Shown: piece by piece, positions 51,377-60,674 of the stretch | Layout: each line of letters begins with the position of its first letter | Numbering within the stretch: the stretch's first letter is position 1 | DNA from: an uncultured Bacteroidales bacterium | GTDB lineage: Bacteria; Bacteroidota; Bacteroidia; Bacteroidales; Paludibacteraceae | Length of the DNA: 64,000 nt | Direction of reading: 5' to 3' | Assembly (NCBI GenBank): GCA_900318245.1 | Contig: ONJT01000017.1 | Location: 1-64,000 of the forward strand | Translations under genes and position numbers: made by a program | The notes under the pieces: model-generated | The model's input: only the letters and a program-made list of their open reading frames with translations | The model's database searches: none | Told to the model about the DNA's origin: nothing

Positions 51377-52201
51377 TTATTTTATGATTTTGCTATCTAA
51401 ATTTAGCACAATCTTACCCAAATACTCTCCGCTCTTGGCCATTTGGCATACAGGAATGCTGTCTCCGTCCAAGTTAGCAACGCGTAAATTATTATATAAT
51501 TTATGGGTGTGTCCGCCGACGACTACATCGATGCCGCGAGTGTGAGAAACGAGGGCGGTATCGCATACATCTTCGGGTGCTTTGCCGAAGGTTCCCATAT
51601 GGCTGAGGCACACCACAATGTCGCATTTTTCTGCGCGCAGCAGATCGACCTGTTCTTGGGCAGCGGCGTAAGGCTCGAGGTACTGCGCCGGCAGGAAGTT
51701 CTTGTCGGAGATGATACCCTTCGGGTCACAACCGAGGCCGAAGATACCGATCTTCAGTCCGCCTTTACGCACAATCGCGTTGGCTTGCACGATGCCTTCG
51801 AGCGCTGTGCCTGTGAAGTCATAGTTGGCGCATACGATAGGGAATTTCGCCGTCTTGAGCACCGCCGCGAGTGTATCTAAGCCGTTGTCGAACTCATGGT
51901 TTCCGAGCGTAGCTGCATCGTAACCCATGCGGTTGAGAGCCGCTATCTCTATGCGGCCGTGAAAGAAATTGAAATACGGCGTACCCTGACAGAAATCGCC
52001 CGCATCGACCAGCAACAGGTGCTTATCCAGCGCGCGCTCCTGACGTATCAGACCCATACGGCGCGCATACCCCGCGCGGTCATTAGCCTTGGGCTCTACC
52101 TGCGAATGCGTATCATTCGTGTGCAAAATCGTCAGATGATCCTGGGGCGTGCAAGCCATCGCCAGCACTGCTACCAAGCAATAAAAGAATACGTTTCTCA
52201 T
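51377..52201 (-). CDS. Lipoprotein metallophosphatase, 5'-nucleotidase N-terminal type
   Basis: 274 residues. Lipobox in VAVLAMACTPQ. Metallophosphoesterase motifs: ILHTNDTHSQ, LLVDAGDFCQG, LGNHEFDNG, CLSHMG and VVGGHTHKLY. Only the catalytic domain of UshA-type enzymes is present; the C-terminal substrate-binding domain is absent. In related genomes that domain is often a separate gene, and none is seen beside it here. Likely hydrolyses nucleotides at the outer or inner membrane. Confidence 0.9.
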   Translation of the reverse strand: MRNVFFYCLVAVLAMACTPQDHLTILHTNDTHSQVEPKANDRAGYARRMGLIRQERALDKHLLLVDAGDFCQGTPYFNFFHGRIEIAALNRMGYDAATLGNHEFDNGLDTLAAVLKTAKFPIVCANYDFTGTALEGIVQANAIVRKGGLKIGIFGLGCDPKGIISDKNFLPAQYLEPYAAAQEQVDLLRAEKCDIVVCLSHMGTFGKAPEDVCDTALVSHTRGIDVVVGGHTHKLYNNLRVANLDGDSIPVCQMAKSGEYLGKIVLNLDSKIIK

Positions 52202-52221
52202 AGTATGTATACACTTTATAC

Positions 52222-53997
52222 TTAGGCAAACCGCTTACTCAACTCCTCGTCTGTCACGAGCGAGACGATGGTCTTGCCGTCGGCTGTGCGGCGGTAGTTA
52301 GGCAGCGCCATCAGTCGCGTGACTATATCGCGCATCTCGCTGTCTGTCAGCGTCTTACCGCTCGGGATAGCCGCCTGTTCAGCCAAGGATGCCGCGATCT
52401 GTTTACGCCATTGCTCTTGGGTGCTCGCCCCGCACGTGCGCACCTGATGCAGGATATCTTCCAATACCGGTATCGGCGATTGGTTCACGATCTGCGCCGG
52501 CACACCTTGGATACTATAGCTGTCGGGACTGAGTTGCTCTAACTCAAACCCGATGGTGCGCAAGTCCGGTAATATCTGCTCAAGGAGGATCATTCTGTCG
52601 GGTTGGAGGGACAGAACCTCCGGGAAGAGCAGTTGTTGCATCGCCCCTTGCGCGTGCGCTAACTGCTCCAAAAACTGCGCGTATAACACGGCTGCGTGCG
52701 CGCGGTGCGGATGAATGAGCAGCAGCCCTTCGTCCGTAGACAGGAAGATATACCGCCCGTGCTGCCACATCGGCGCTGAATCGATATTCAGAGTATTCGG
52801 AGTAATCCGATTATTCGAGAGCCCCTCGTAGAGAGATTCCCAACCCTTGACGGGTTGCTGCCGATCGGGATACATCGCGCCGCGGGTATGGAAGGGGTTA
52901 TAGTGCGGATCGACGGTCACTTGCGGTCGCTCCACCGGGCGATCAGTAGGCAGCGGGATGTCGATGCTTCCTTTGGTGTCGAAATCAATCTGCGGCGCGA
53001 GGGTGAACTTACCCAAGGCTTCGCGCACGGCTGCCATGAGGATCTGGAAGATCGCCTGTTCGTCCGCGAACTTGATCTCCGTCTTCGTCGGGTGGATATT
53101 GACGTCGATGGCTTCGGGGTTGATCTCGAAATAGAGGAAGAACGAAGGCTGGTAGTCCGCCGTCAGCATACCTGAATAGGCATTCTGCACCGCCTTAAGG
53201 AAATACGGATGACGCATGTAGCGGCCATTGACGAAGAAATACTGCTCCGCCTTGCGCGTCGCCGATTCCGGCTTGATGACAAATCCGCGGATGGACACCA
53301 GGTCCGTCTCGGTATTGACATCCACGAAGTTAGAGGTAAACACATTGCGTTTCGGATTGCCGAAGACCGCCTCGATGCGCTGTTTCTCTGTGCCGGCCGG
53401 CAGTTCAAGCACGATCTCGTCGTTATGCACGAAAGTGAAGGCCACTTTCGGATAGACGAGCACGATATGGTAGAACTCCGTCAACAGGTTGCGCAACTCC
53501 GTCTGGTCGGACTTGAGGAACTTGCGCCGCACAGGGACGTTAAAGAAGAGGTTGCTGACCTTGATATTTGTGCCTACAGGGCAGGAACACACCTCTTGGC
53601 GCACGACGTCCGAACCGTGTATCTCGATGAGCGTACCTGTCTCATCTTCCGCCCGCCGCGTGGTCATCTCCACTTGCGCGACGGCGCAGATAGAGGCCAA
53701 GGCCTCGCCGCGAAAACCCATCGTGCGCAGACTAAACAGGTCCTGCGCTTCCCGTATCTTACTCGTCGCGTGGCGCTCGAACGCCAGACGCGCGTCCATC
53801 TCACTCATACCGAAGCCGTTGTCGATCACCTGCAGCAGCGTGCGACCGGCATCACGAACGATAACCTGAACACGGGTAGCACCCGCGTCGAGGCTGTTCT
53901 CCACCAACTCTTTCAGACACGAGGCAGGGCGCTGAATGACCTCACCCGCCGCAATCTGGTTGGCGACACTGTCCGGTAGAAGATGGATGATATCCAT
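52222..53997 (-). CDS. mutL: DNA mismatch repair protein MutL
   Basis: 591 residues. GHKL ATPase motifs: ELVENSLDAGAT, VIDNGFGM, ERHATSKI and TMGFRGEALASI. The C-terminal dimerisation domain has LLIHPHRAHAAVLYAQF where many MutL proteins have DQHAAHER, so the Asp and Glu of the endonuclease metal site are not seen. Works with MutS (not in window). Confidence 0.95.
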   Translation of the reverse strand: MDIIHLLPDSVANQIAAGEVIQRPASCLKELVENSLDAGATRVQVIVRDAGRTLLQVIDNGFGMSEMDARLAFERHATSKIREAQDLFSLRTMGFRGEALASICAVAQVEMTTRRAEDETGTLIEIHGSDVVRQEVCSCPVGTNIKVSNLFFNVPVRRKFLKSDQTELRNLLTEFYHIVLVYPKVAFTFVHNDEIVLELPAGTEKQRIEAVFGNPKRNVFTSNFVDVNTETDLVSIRGFVIKPESATRKAEQYFFVNGRYMRHPYFLKAVQNAYSGMLTADYQPSFFLYFEINPEAIDVNIHPTKTEIKFADEQAIFQILMAAVREALGKFTLAPQIDFDTKGSIDIPLPTDRPVERPQVTVDPHYNPFHTRGAMYPDRQQPVKGWESLYEGLSNNRITPNTLNIDSAPMWQHGRYIFLSTDEGLLLIHPHRAHAAVLYAQFLEQLAHAQGAMQQLLFPEVLSLQPDRMILLEQILPDLRTIGFELEQLSPDSYSIQGVPAQIVNQSPIPVLEDILHQVRTCGASTQEQWRKQIAASLAEQAAIPSGKTLTDSEMRDIVTRLMALPNYRRTADGKTIVSLVTDEELSKRFA

Positions 53998-54003
53998 AGG
54001 AGA

Positions 54004-54031
54004 GGGATTAGGGGTTAGCGATTAGGTATTA
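54004..54031. repeat. Heptamer repeat downstream of the 78-aa gene
   Basis: Four 7-bp units (GGGATTA, GGGGTTA, GCGATTA, GGTATTA) filling the spacer to mutL. The stop codon of the 78-aa gene (54029-54031) is in the last unit. Confidence 0.75.
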
Positions 54032-54265
54032 GAGGAAGATATAGAACCCGATGATCAGCATACCTAAGAGAACGAGGAGCCACACGAGGCGCGATTGTTT
54101 TTTCTTGCGCAACTCAGTCATGTTCTTCTCGTGCTCTTCGCGAAAAGCCCCGCGATGAAGACGCGCAAGTCTTTTATCCTTGCGCGCCTCCTTTTCCTCG
54201 TCGTAGTAAATGGGGCGATAGTCCCACTCACGGGGTTTTTGTACTTTTGGAAAAAGTACCGACAT
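54029..54265 (-). CDS. Small membrane protein of unknown function
   Basis: 78 residues. A charged N-terminal two-thirds (YYDEEKEARKDKRLARLHRG) is followed by one C-terminal membrane segment (LVWLLVLLGMLIIGFYIFL). It lies 6 bp after the lipoprotein gene and upstream of mutL. I do not recognise a named family. Confidence 0.75.
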   Translation of the reverse strand: MSVLFPKVQKPREWDYRPIYYDEEKEARKDKRLARLHRGAFREEHEKNMTELRKKKQSRLVWLLVLLGMLIIGFYIFL

Positions 54266-54271
54266 TATTTA

Positions 54272-55957
54272 TTACTTAACGATAGCTTGGAACTCAGCTT
54301 CCTCAGCGAACTTAGCGAACTCGATGTCCTGAGCTGCGCGAGCTTTGAGCGAAGCGTCCTGTGCGATAGCCGACTTGAGGTTCTCGAGCACAGCAGACTT
54401 ATCGTTGGTGCGAGCAGCTACCACAGCCTTGAGGTAAGCGGTCGTTGCATTCGGCTCTTTCACGTTAGCCAAGGTCTTAGCAGCACCTGCGTAGTCCTCG
54501 CTGAGGATCTGCTGAACAGCTGCGTTATTGGTTGCGTTCTGGCCGTAAGCGTTCTTAGCAGCAGCGTAGTCACCCTTCTTGGTGTAGAGGGTACCAAGCG
54601 CAGCATTGAGGTTACCCTTCGTGCCTGCTGCCTTGCCCAGATATTGCTCTGCCTTCTCGAGGTCACCGTCAGCCATGGCTGCGAGACCTGCGTTGTAGTT
54701 CACGTCCGGATCATTCGGCTGGATCTCCAGGGCTTTGTCGAAGCTACGACGAGCGTCAGCGATCTCACCAGCCTCCAGATAAATCTGGCCGAGGCTGTTC
54801 CAAGCGCGGAAGTCGTTGTATTGGTCGATAGCCTTCTGGTATATACGGGCTTTCTCTGCTTTGTTGTCAGTCAGCGTAGCTGCGTAGAGCAACTCCTCAA
54901 CACTCAGTTGTGCCGGGTCGTTCTGAGCCAACTCGCGGATCTCGTCATCGCTCTTACCGATCAGGTCGGTGGTGAGGATGAGGCGGCTGCGACGGAGAGC
55001 CGGGAGGATCTCCTCTGCGATAGTGCCGTATACGTTGCTCAGGTTCTTGATCTGTGCCTCACGCTCCTCGGGATCGCTGTACATAGAGAGCACGCGGAGA
55101 ACGAGGTCCTTATCCTGCATGTTGCTGTTCTCCATTGCTTTCTGGAAGCCTTCCCAATCTTCTGCGGTGATGTTCGACTCGATAGCGGCGTTGATCTTGT
55201 TCTTCTTGAGGTCTTTCTGGAGGAACTTAGCAGCTGCTTTCTGACGGTTCTGGGCGAGTTTCTCGTTCAGGTCCATACCGCCATCCGGAGATGCATAACC
55301 GGAAACCTCGATCTTGTTGATCTCTTTGCGCTCAGCATCGTTAGCGTCCTTGATAGCAGCCTTCAGGGCTTTTACCTCGTCACTCTTCGTCTCTTTCGAG
55401 CGGAGCTCAGCACTCTGGATGAGGAACTTGATGTCAGCCTCAGTCAACTCTTGAATCACGCGCTGGAACTTATCCGGGGTAGTAGCGCTCTTGTTGTCGC
55501 GCGCATCTGCCAACTCATCGGTAGCGATCACGCCATCTGCAACCTTCAGGTCAGGAATCTCAATCACTTTCTTTCCTACACGTGCCTCGAAGCGCAGATA
55601 GAGCTCCGATTTGCGCATAGCGGGAACATAGTCGAACGAGCAACTCTGACGATATTTGCCGCCCTCTTTGTAGTTCACGGTCTTACCGTTTTCTTTTGCC
55701 TTCTCACCTACGTAGGTAACAGGCTCGCCCAGTACCTCTTGGCCCTCGAACTTGAGAACCGGAGTAACTACGAGCACACCTTTCTTAGCGAATTTCTTCT
55801 CCGGGAAAGTGCCGACGATCTCAGCGTCCACTTTGTTACCAACCTTTACCAGCGGATTCGGATTTACACTAAGCTGCTCGGGGTTCGGCAGCGTTTTGTT
55901 ACACGAAGCCAACAATGCCACTGCAGCAATGAGGCTCAGGAATAAACCTTTCTTCAT
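54272..55957 (-). CDS. Lipoprotein with OmpA-like and TPR regions
   Basis: 561 residues. Lipoprotein signal with lipobox ALLASC. A beta-rich N-terminal part precedes an OmpA-like segment (EVSGYASPDGGMDLNEKLAQ, NRQKAAAKF, about residues 215-245), suggesting contact with peptidoglycan. TPR repeats fill about 370-520 (AWNSLGQIYLEAGEIADARRSF, NYNAGLAAMADGDLEKAEQY). Transcribed from its own promoter together with the 78-aa gene. Probable envelope scaffold; not identified further. Confidence 0.82.
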   Translation of the reverse strand: MKKGLFLSLIAAVALLASCNKTLPNPEQLSVNPNPLVKVGNKVDAEIVGTFPEKKFAKKGVLVVTPVLKFEGQEVLGEPVTYVGEKAKENGKTVNYKEGGKYRQSCSFDYVPAMRKSELYLRFEARVGKKVIEIPDLKVADGVIATDELADARDNKSATTPDKFQRVIQELTEADIKFLIQSAELRSKETKSDEVKALKAAIKDANDAERKEINKIEVSGYASPDGGMDLNEKLAQNRQKAAAKFLQKDLKKNKINAAIESNITAEDWEGFQKAMENSNMQDKDLVLRVLSMYSDPEEREAQIKNLSNVYGTIAEEILPALRRSRLILTTDLIGKSDDEIRELAQNDPAQLSVEELLYAATLTDNKAEKARIYQKAIDQYNDFRAWNSLGQIYLEAGEIADARRSFDKALEIQPNDPDVNYNAGLAAMADGDLEKAEQYLGKAAGTKGNLNAALGTLYTKKGDYAAAKNAYGQNATNNAAVQQILSEDYAGAAKTLANVKEPNATTAYLKAVVAARTNDKSAVLENLKSAIAQDASLKARAAQDIEFAKFAEEAEFQAIVK

Positions 55958-56026
55958 AATGTTATTAATTTGTTAATTTGTGTTGTTTGTTCATTTCCTA
56001 ATGTGTCTCTCACACATTTTGCGCCG

Positions 56027-56057
56027 CAAAATTACAACTTTTTTTTGAAATACGCAA
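56027..56057 (-). promoter_or_regulatory. Promoter of the OmpA/TPR lipoprotein gene
   Basis: Minus strand TTG (56055-56057), 20 bp, TAATTTTG (56027-56034). Confidence 0.75.
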
Positions 56058-56079
56058 GAAAAAAATGAATTTTTTTAGG

Positions 56080-56766
56080 TTATTGCTTGTTGACGAGTGC
56101 TTGCACGCGTTTTTGGGCCGCTTTCTGCAACTTGATACAGAAGAATATCAGCACGAAGAAGCATATGCCGCCGGCTACGGGATCGACCGAGCCGCTCATC
56201 GCCAATGCGTCATAGACGCCGTGCGCCATGACGGGCATGATGAACATCTTCGCTGCGTTCTTCGGCGTACGCTCCACGAAGTGGTAGATCGAGTAACAAT
56301 AACCCATGATGATTGCGAACGCATAATGACCGGGAACAGCGAGCAGCGCACGCATCGCCGCTACCGTGAGCCATCCTTCGCCGCTCTGCAGCACGTACGC
56401 TACGTTCTCGATGGCGGCAAAACCCAAACCGACGCATACCGCATAGACGATGCCGTCGAAATGCTCATCGAAATAGGGGTTTCTGCGAAGCACCAACCAA
56501 AGGATTAGCAGCTTTGCTGCTTCTTCCGGTACAGCGGCTATAAAGAAAGCTTGCGCGGTGGTGCCGAAGAGGGTAGAAGGAAAGCCCTGCCAAAAGAGCA
56601 CATGTGAGATGCCGGCCTCCACAAAAGCCGTAGGAATACAAATGATGATACCTCCTATCAGCGCCCGCAAGAGCCATGAGATAGGTTCCTTCACCGGGTC
56701 GCGAAAATAGATGTACGCTCCTAAAACAATCACTGGCAGCAAGGCCGCAAGAATCATCCAAACCAT
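56080..56766 (-). CDS. PrsW-family intramembrane metalloprotease
   Basis: 228 residues, about seven membrane segments. Catalytic pattern: AAVPEEAAKLLILW (Glu-Glu-x-x-x-Lys), FDGIVYAVCVGLGFAAIENV (Glu), HYAFAIIMGYCYS (His) and VMAHGVYDALAM (His). PrsW cleaves membrane anti-sigma factors in Bacillus; the substrate here is unknown. Downstream of the SDR gene by 33 bp. Confidence 0.87.
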   Translation of the reverse strand: MVWMILAALLPVIVLGAYIYFRDPVKEPISWLLRALIGGIIICIPTAFVEAGISHVLFWQGFPSTLFGTTAQAFFIAAVPEEAAKLLILWLVLRRNPYFDEHFDGIVYAVCVGLGFAAIENVAYVLQSGEGWLTVAAMRALLAVPGHYAFAIIMGYCYSIYHFVERTPKNAAKMFIMPVMAHGVYDALAMSGSVDPVAGGICFFVLIFFCIKLQKAAQKRVQALVNKQ

Positions 56767-56799
56767 ATTATTTACTGTCTAACGTTTCGTATTGAGAAA

Positions 56800-57579
56800 T
56801 CAATAGCACTGCGCGACAATCCAGTTCACCAGGCGTTTCGGCAGGAGACGGTCCAGGAAGCAGAGCACAGCGTATGAGAAGCCGCCGACATACTGCGGCG
56901 CCGGACAACGACGGGTGGCGATGCGGTACAGTTGTTGCGCCATCTTGCGCGGACTCATGCCTCCCTGCTCGTCTTTCTCCATCGTGGCGACCGCCTTATG
57001 GATATTACCGTATGCATCCATCCCTTCTTCGGACTTCTTCCGCGCTGCGGTGAAACCTGTGGACACGTCGCCCGGCATGAGGACACTGACGTAGATGCCG
57101 AACTCACGCACTTCGTTCTGCAGCGCCAATGCTAAAGCATTGATAGCGGCTTTCGAAGCGCTATAGAAACTCTGGTAGGGAATACTCAGGATGGCAGCTA
57201 CACTGCTGGTGAAGATGATACGGCCGGCTTTGCGTTCACGCATGTGAGGGAGCACCGCCTGCACGCTGTTGAGTGCGCCGAAGAAATTGACCTCCATCTG
57301 GCGATGGGCATCTTCCGGCGTAGTGAACTCAATAGCTCCGCTGATGCCGTAACCCGCGTTGGAGATGAACACGTCGATGTGGTCGGTTTGCGCTAACACT
57401 TGCTCCACCGCCGCCTTGGTCTGCTCGGGTTTGGTGACGTCGCACGAGACATGCGTAATTGCATCCGTCGATTGGCCGCTGCGCGACCACTCAAAAACCC
57501 GCCAACCACGCTCGGCGAAAACTTCTGCCGTCGCTTTACCTATACCCGACGACCCACCTGTGATAACTACTGTCTTCAT
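56800..57579 (-). CDS. Short-chain dehydrogenase/reductase
   Basis: 259 residues from ATG 57579 (MKTVVITGGSSGIGKATAEV); the longer frame runs through the promoter. Rossmann TGGSSGIG, NAG in ISNAGYGISGA, catalytic Ser in IIFTSSVAAILS and YxxxK in YSASKAAINAL. Classical SDR of unknown substrate, NADP preference not determinable. Confidence 0.9.
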   Translation of the reverse strand: MKTVVITGGSSGIGKATAEVFAERGWRVFEWSRSGQSTDAITHVSCDVTKPEQTKAAVEQVLAQTDHIDVFISNAGYGISGAIEFTTPEDAHRQMEVNFFGALNSVQAVLPHMRERKAGRIIFTSSVAAILSIPYQSFYSASKAAINALALALQNEVREFGIYVSVLMPGDVSTGFTAARKKSEEGMDAYGNIHKAVATMEKDEQGGMSPRKMAQQLYRIATRRCPAPQYVGGFSYAVLCFLDRLLPKRLVNWIVAQCY

Positions 57580-57609
57580 ATCATTGATTGTTCTGCACGC
57601 AAACCGCGT

Positions 57610-57640
57610 GCAAAGGTACAGCAAAAAAATGACATACGCA
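57610..57640 (-). promoter_or_regulatory. Promoter of the SDR-prsW unit
   Basis: Minus strand TTG (57638-57640), 20 bp, TACCTTTG (57610-57617). Divergent from the ychF promoter. Confidence 0.75.
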
Positions 57641-57656
57641 AATAAAACGCAAAAAA

Positions 57657-57688
57657 TTTGCATATGTCGCGAAAAAGCAGTACTTTTG
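57657..57688 (+). promoter_or_regulatory. Promoter of ychF
   Basis: TTG 57657-57659, about 20 bp, TACTTTTG 57681-57688, about 30 bp before the ATG. Confidence 0.75.
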
Positions 57689-57716
57689 CAGCCGCAAAAG
57701 TTTTTAGAACACTGAT

Positions 57717-58823
57717 ATGAGTTTACAATGTGGAATAGTGGGCTTGCCGAATGTGGGCAAGAGTACCCTCTTTAACTGTTTGAGTAATGCCAAGGCGCAG
57801 AGCGCGAACTTCCCCTTCTGCACCATCGAGCCGAACGTAGGCGTCATCACCGTACCGGACGAGCGTCTCATCAAGTTAGGCGAGATTTGCAAACCAGAGC
57901 GAGGCGTGATTCCTACGACGGTGGAGATCGTCGATATCGCAGGTTTGGTGAAAGGCGCCAGCAAGGGCGAAGGATTAGGAAATAAGTTCCTGGCGAACAT
58001 CCGCGAGACGGATGCGATCATCCATGTGCTCCGTTGTTTCGACGACGAGAACGTAGTGCATGTGGACGGCACCGTAGATCCGGTACGCGACAAAGAGATC
58101 ATCGATGCAGAGTTGCAGTTGAAAGACCTGGAGACGGTGGAGAGTCGCATTCAGAAATGCGAGAAAGCCGCCAAAGCAGGTGGAGACAAAAATGCCAAAC
58201 TGCAGTTGGAAGTGCTCGTGAAATATCGCGAGGCGCTGTCACAGGGCAAGAACGCCCGCACGGTGGAACTGGACAACAAAGACCAGGAAGCTGCAGCGCG
58301 TGATCTGTTCCTGCTGACCAACAAACCGGTGATGTACGTATGCAACGTCGATGAGGCGTCGGCCGTGACGGGCAATGCGTATGTGGAGAGGGTCAAAGAG
58401 GCAGTGAAAGACGAAGAGGCACAGGTGCTGGTGCTGGCAGCGAAGATAGAGAGCGAGATCGCGGAGTTGGAGACCTACGAAGAGCGCCAGATGTTCCTCG
58501 AGGAGATTGGTCTGCAGGAGTCCGGTGTGAACCGACTCATCAAGGCCGCCTACGCTTTACTCAACCTCCGTACTTTCCTTACGGCCGGTAGCGACGAGGT
58601 GCGCGCGTGGACTTTTAAGGCAGGCGCGAAAGCACCGCAGTGCGCAGGGGTGATTCATACCGATTTCGAACGCGGCTTCATTCGTGCCGAAGTGATCAAG
58701 TACGCCGATTTCATCGCCCTCGGAGGTGAAGCGCAATGCCGTGCCGCCGGAAAGTTGGCTACCGAAGGAAAGGACTATCTTGTGCAAGACGGCGATATAA
58801 TGCATTTCCTGTTTAATGTATAA
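57717..58823 (+). CDS. ychF: Redox-regulated ATPase YchF (OLA1 family)
   Basis: 368 residues. G1 GLPNVGKSTLF, G3 in VDIAGLVKGASKGEGLGN, and the ATP-type G4 CNVDE instead of NKxD. C-terminal TGS-like domain with RAWTFKAGAKAPQCAGVIH and LVQDGDIMHFLFNV. Ribosome-associated, stress-linked ATPase. Confidence 0.96.
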   Translation: MSLQCGIVGLPNVGKSTLFNCLSNAKAQSANFPFCTIEPNVGVITVPDERLIKLGEICKPERGVIPTTVEIVDIAGLVKGASKGEGLGNKFLANIRETDAIIHVLRCFDDENVVHVDGTVDPVRDKEIIDAELQLKDLETVESRIQKCEKAAKAGGDKNAKLQLEVLVKYREALSQGKNARTVELDNKDQEAAARDLFLLTNKPVMYVCNVDEASAVTGNAYVERVKEAVKDEEAQVLVLAAKIESEIAELETYEERQMFLEEIGLQESGVNRLIKAAYALLNLRTFLTAGSDEVRAWTFKAGAKAPQCAGVIHTDFERGFIRAEVIKYADFIALGGEAQCRAAGKLATEGKDYLVQDGDIMHFLFNV

Positions 58824-58864
58824 CGTAATAACGGGATCACGTAATTACGTAATAACGAAGAAAC
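58823..58864 (+). repeat. Heptamer-like tract between ychF and the exchanger gene
   Basis: 7-bp periodic sequence of ACGTAAT/AATAACG type fills the spacer from the ychF stop codon to near the next ATG. Confidence 0.55.
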
Positions 58865-58870
58865 GAACAA

Positions 58871-59872
58871 ATGGATATTATCAATAACTTGTTAGCGTGT
58901 GGATGGTGGGTCGGTGTCGCGTTCATCGTTATCGGCTTTGTAGCTTTGGTCAAAGGTGCGGATTGGCTGGTGGATGGTGCGTCAGCCATCGCTAAACAAT
59001 TCGGCATTTCGGATATCGTGATTGGTCTGACCGTAGTGGCCTTCGGCACTTCGATGCCGGAATTCGTAGTGAACATGGTGTCTGTCGCAGAAGGATCCAC
59101 GGAACTTGCAATCACTAATATTCTGGGTTCGAACATCATCAATACCTTCGTCATACTCGGTTTGACCGCCTTGGTCTATCCGATTGCCTCGCAGAAACGG
59201 AGTCGTGATTTTGATATCCCGATGTCTATCATCGCCGGTGTACTGGTGTTGATCTTTGTAGCTATCCAGTTGCCGTTCGGCGAAGAGACCCGTGGTATAG
59301 GTCGTATCGGAGGTGTTGTGTTGTTGCTGCTCTTCGGCTATTTCCTTTATAATACCTTCCGTCATGCCAAAGAACATCCGGAAGAAAACGAGTTGGCGAA
59401 TGAAGAGGTGAAAGCAATCCCGACAAGACGTGCGGTGGCACTCATTCTCGGCGGACTCATCGGACTTTGTGTGGGTGGAGAACTGATTGTGAAGAGTGCG
59501 GTGGATATAGCCATGCGCATGGGCGTGAGTGAGGCAATTATCGGCCTGACCATTGTGGCGCTTGGTACTTCCTTGCCGGAACTGGCAACCTCCGTTATTG
59601 CTGCAACGAAGCATAACTCCGATATTGCATTAGGCAACGTCTTCGGATCGAATATCTTCAATGTGTTCTTCATACTCGCGACCAGCGCGACGATCCATCC
59701 GCTACCGGCATACGACGGTATCGAACTGGACGCCATCATGGCAGCCCTCGGAAGTATCATCGTCTGGATGGCGGTGAAGATCGACAAGAAACGGAAGGTG
59801 CAGCGCTGGGCAGGTGCCCTGTTGCTACTCGTCTATGCGGGCTATCTGACCTATAGGTTATTGAATATCTGA
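58871..59872 (+). CDS. Calcium/sodium antiporter (CaCA family)
   Basis: 333 residues, about ten membrane segments. The two alpha-repeats are clear: VAFGTSMPEFVVNM with ILGSNIINTF, and VALGTSLPELATSV with VFGSNIFNVFF, carrying the ion-binding Glu residues. YrbG-like K+-independent exchanger. The stop overlaps the end of the convergent glycosyltransferase gene by 22 bp. Confidence 0.93.
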   Translation: MDIINNLLACGWWVGVAFIVIGFVALVKGADWLVDGASAIAKQFGISDIVIGLTVVAFGTSMPEFVVNMVSVAEGSTELAITNILGSNIINTFVILGLTALVYPIASQKRSRDFDIPMSIIAGVLVLIFVAIQLPFGEETRGIGRIGGVVLLLLFGYFLYNTFRHAKEHPEENELANEEVKAIPTRRAVALILGGLIGLCVGGELIVKSAVDIAMRMGVSEAIIGLTIVALGTSLPELATSVIAATKHNSDIALGNVFGSNIFNVFFILATSATIHPLPAYDGIELDAIMAALGSIIVWMAVKIDKKRKVQRWAGALLLLVYAGYLTYRLLNI

Positions 59873-60663
59873 CGCTCGCGATCGAAGAGCCAACCCCATT
59901 TATTGAAATAACGGCACATGTTCTGGATATGAATCCGGAGCATGTGTTTATTCTTATAGGATTCGCGTGCGTGCGCATGCGTGATGGTCCATTGCGGGTA
60001 GTAGAGCGTGAGATAACTGCGATGGATTGTACGAGTGAGGTCGATATCCTCGGGGTACATGAAATAGCGCTCGTCAAACAGTCCCGCTTCCACGGCGGCT
60101 TTCGTACGGAGTAACATGAAACACCCGCTCAGGTACGGCGCATTGACAGGACGCGTTAGATCCAGGTCGCGCAACTCATATCGCTTGTTACGGCGCGCCA
60201 TCAGGGCCGAGGGTAAGAACCGACGACCGAACACATCGAGCGGACTCGGGAGACGTTTGGCTAAGAACTGCTGCGAACCGTCGGGATTCACCACCTTCGG
60301 CATCAGCAGGCCCACCTGCGGATTGGCCAGCATCCAGTCGTGCATTGCGTCGATATCTTCCGCTTGCACGTGGATGTCGCTGTTCATCACCAGATGAAAC
60401 GCCGTCTTATAGTATGCACTCTCGCGTAGCGCGATGTTATGCGCCGTGCCATAACCGAGGTTGGTCGGCATCGCCATATACCGCACTTTGTTGGACTCGA
60501 ACGGCGATTGCTGCGACTTGATTTGTTCGCGCAGCCATTCCTTCTCGCTGTTGTCCAAGAGGTATATCTTACGCAGATTCTTCACGCGCAGCAGTTCTTG
60601 CACCAACGGCAGCACTTCCTGCTCCCAGTTGGGATGATAGAGTACAATGGATATATTCAGCAT
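59851..60663 (-). CDS. Family 2 glycosyltransferase (rhamnosyltransferase-like)
   Basis: 270 residues. GT-A fold: ISIVLYHPNWEQ, IYLLDNSE, NLGYGTAHNIAL, and LVMNSDIHVQ (a DxD-like metal site, SDI). The later part has YLSGCFMLLRTKAAVEAGLFD and YFMYPEDIDLTRTI, typical of WbbL-like enzymes. Last gene of the minus-strand polysaccharide cluster. Confidence 0.9.
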   Translation of the reverse strand: MLNISIVLYHPNWEQEVLPLVQELLRVKNLRKIYLLDNSEKEWLREQIKSQQSPFESNKVRYMAMPTNLGYGTAHNIALRESAYYKTAFHLVMNSDIHVQAEDIDAMHDWMLANPQVGLLMPKVVNPDGSQQFLAKRLPSPLDVFGRRFLPSALMARRNKRYELRDLDLTRPVNAPYLSGCFMLLRTKAAVEAGLFDERYFMYPEDIDLTRTIHRSYLTLYYPQWTITHAHARESYKNKHMLRIHIQNMCRYFNKWGWLFDRERQIFNNL

Positions 60664-60674
60664 AGTTCTTGTTG

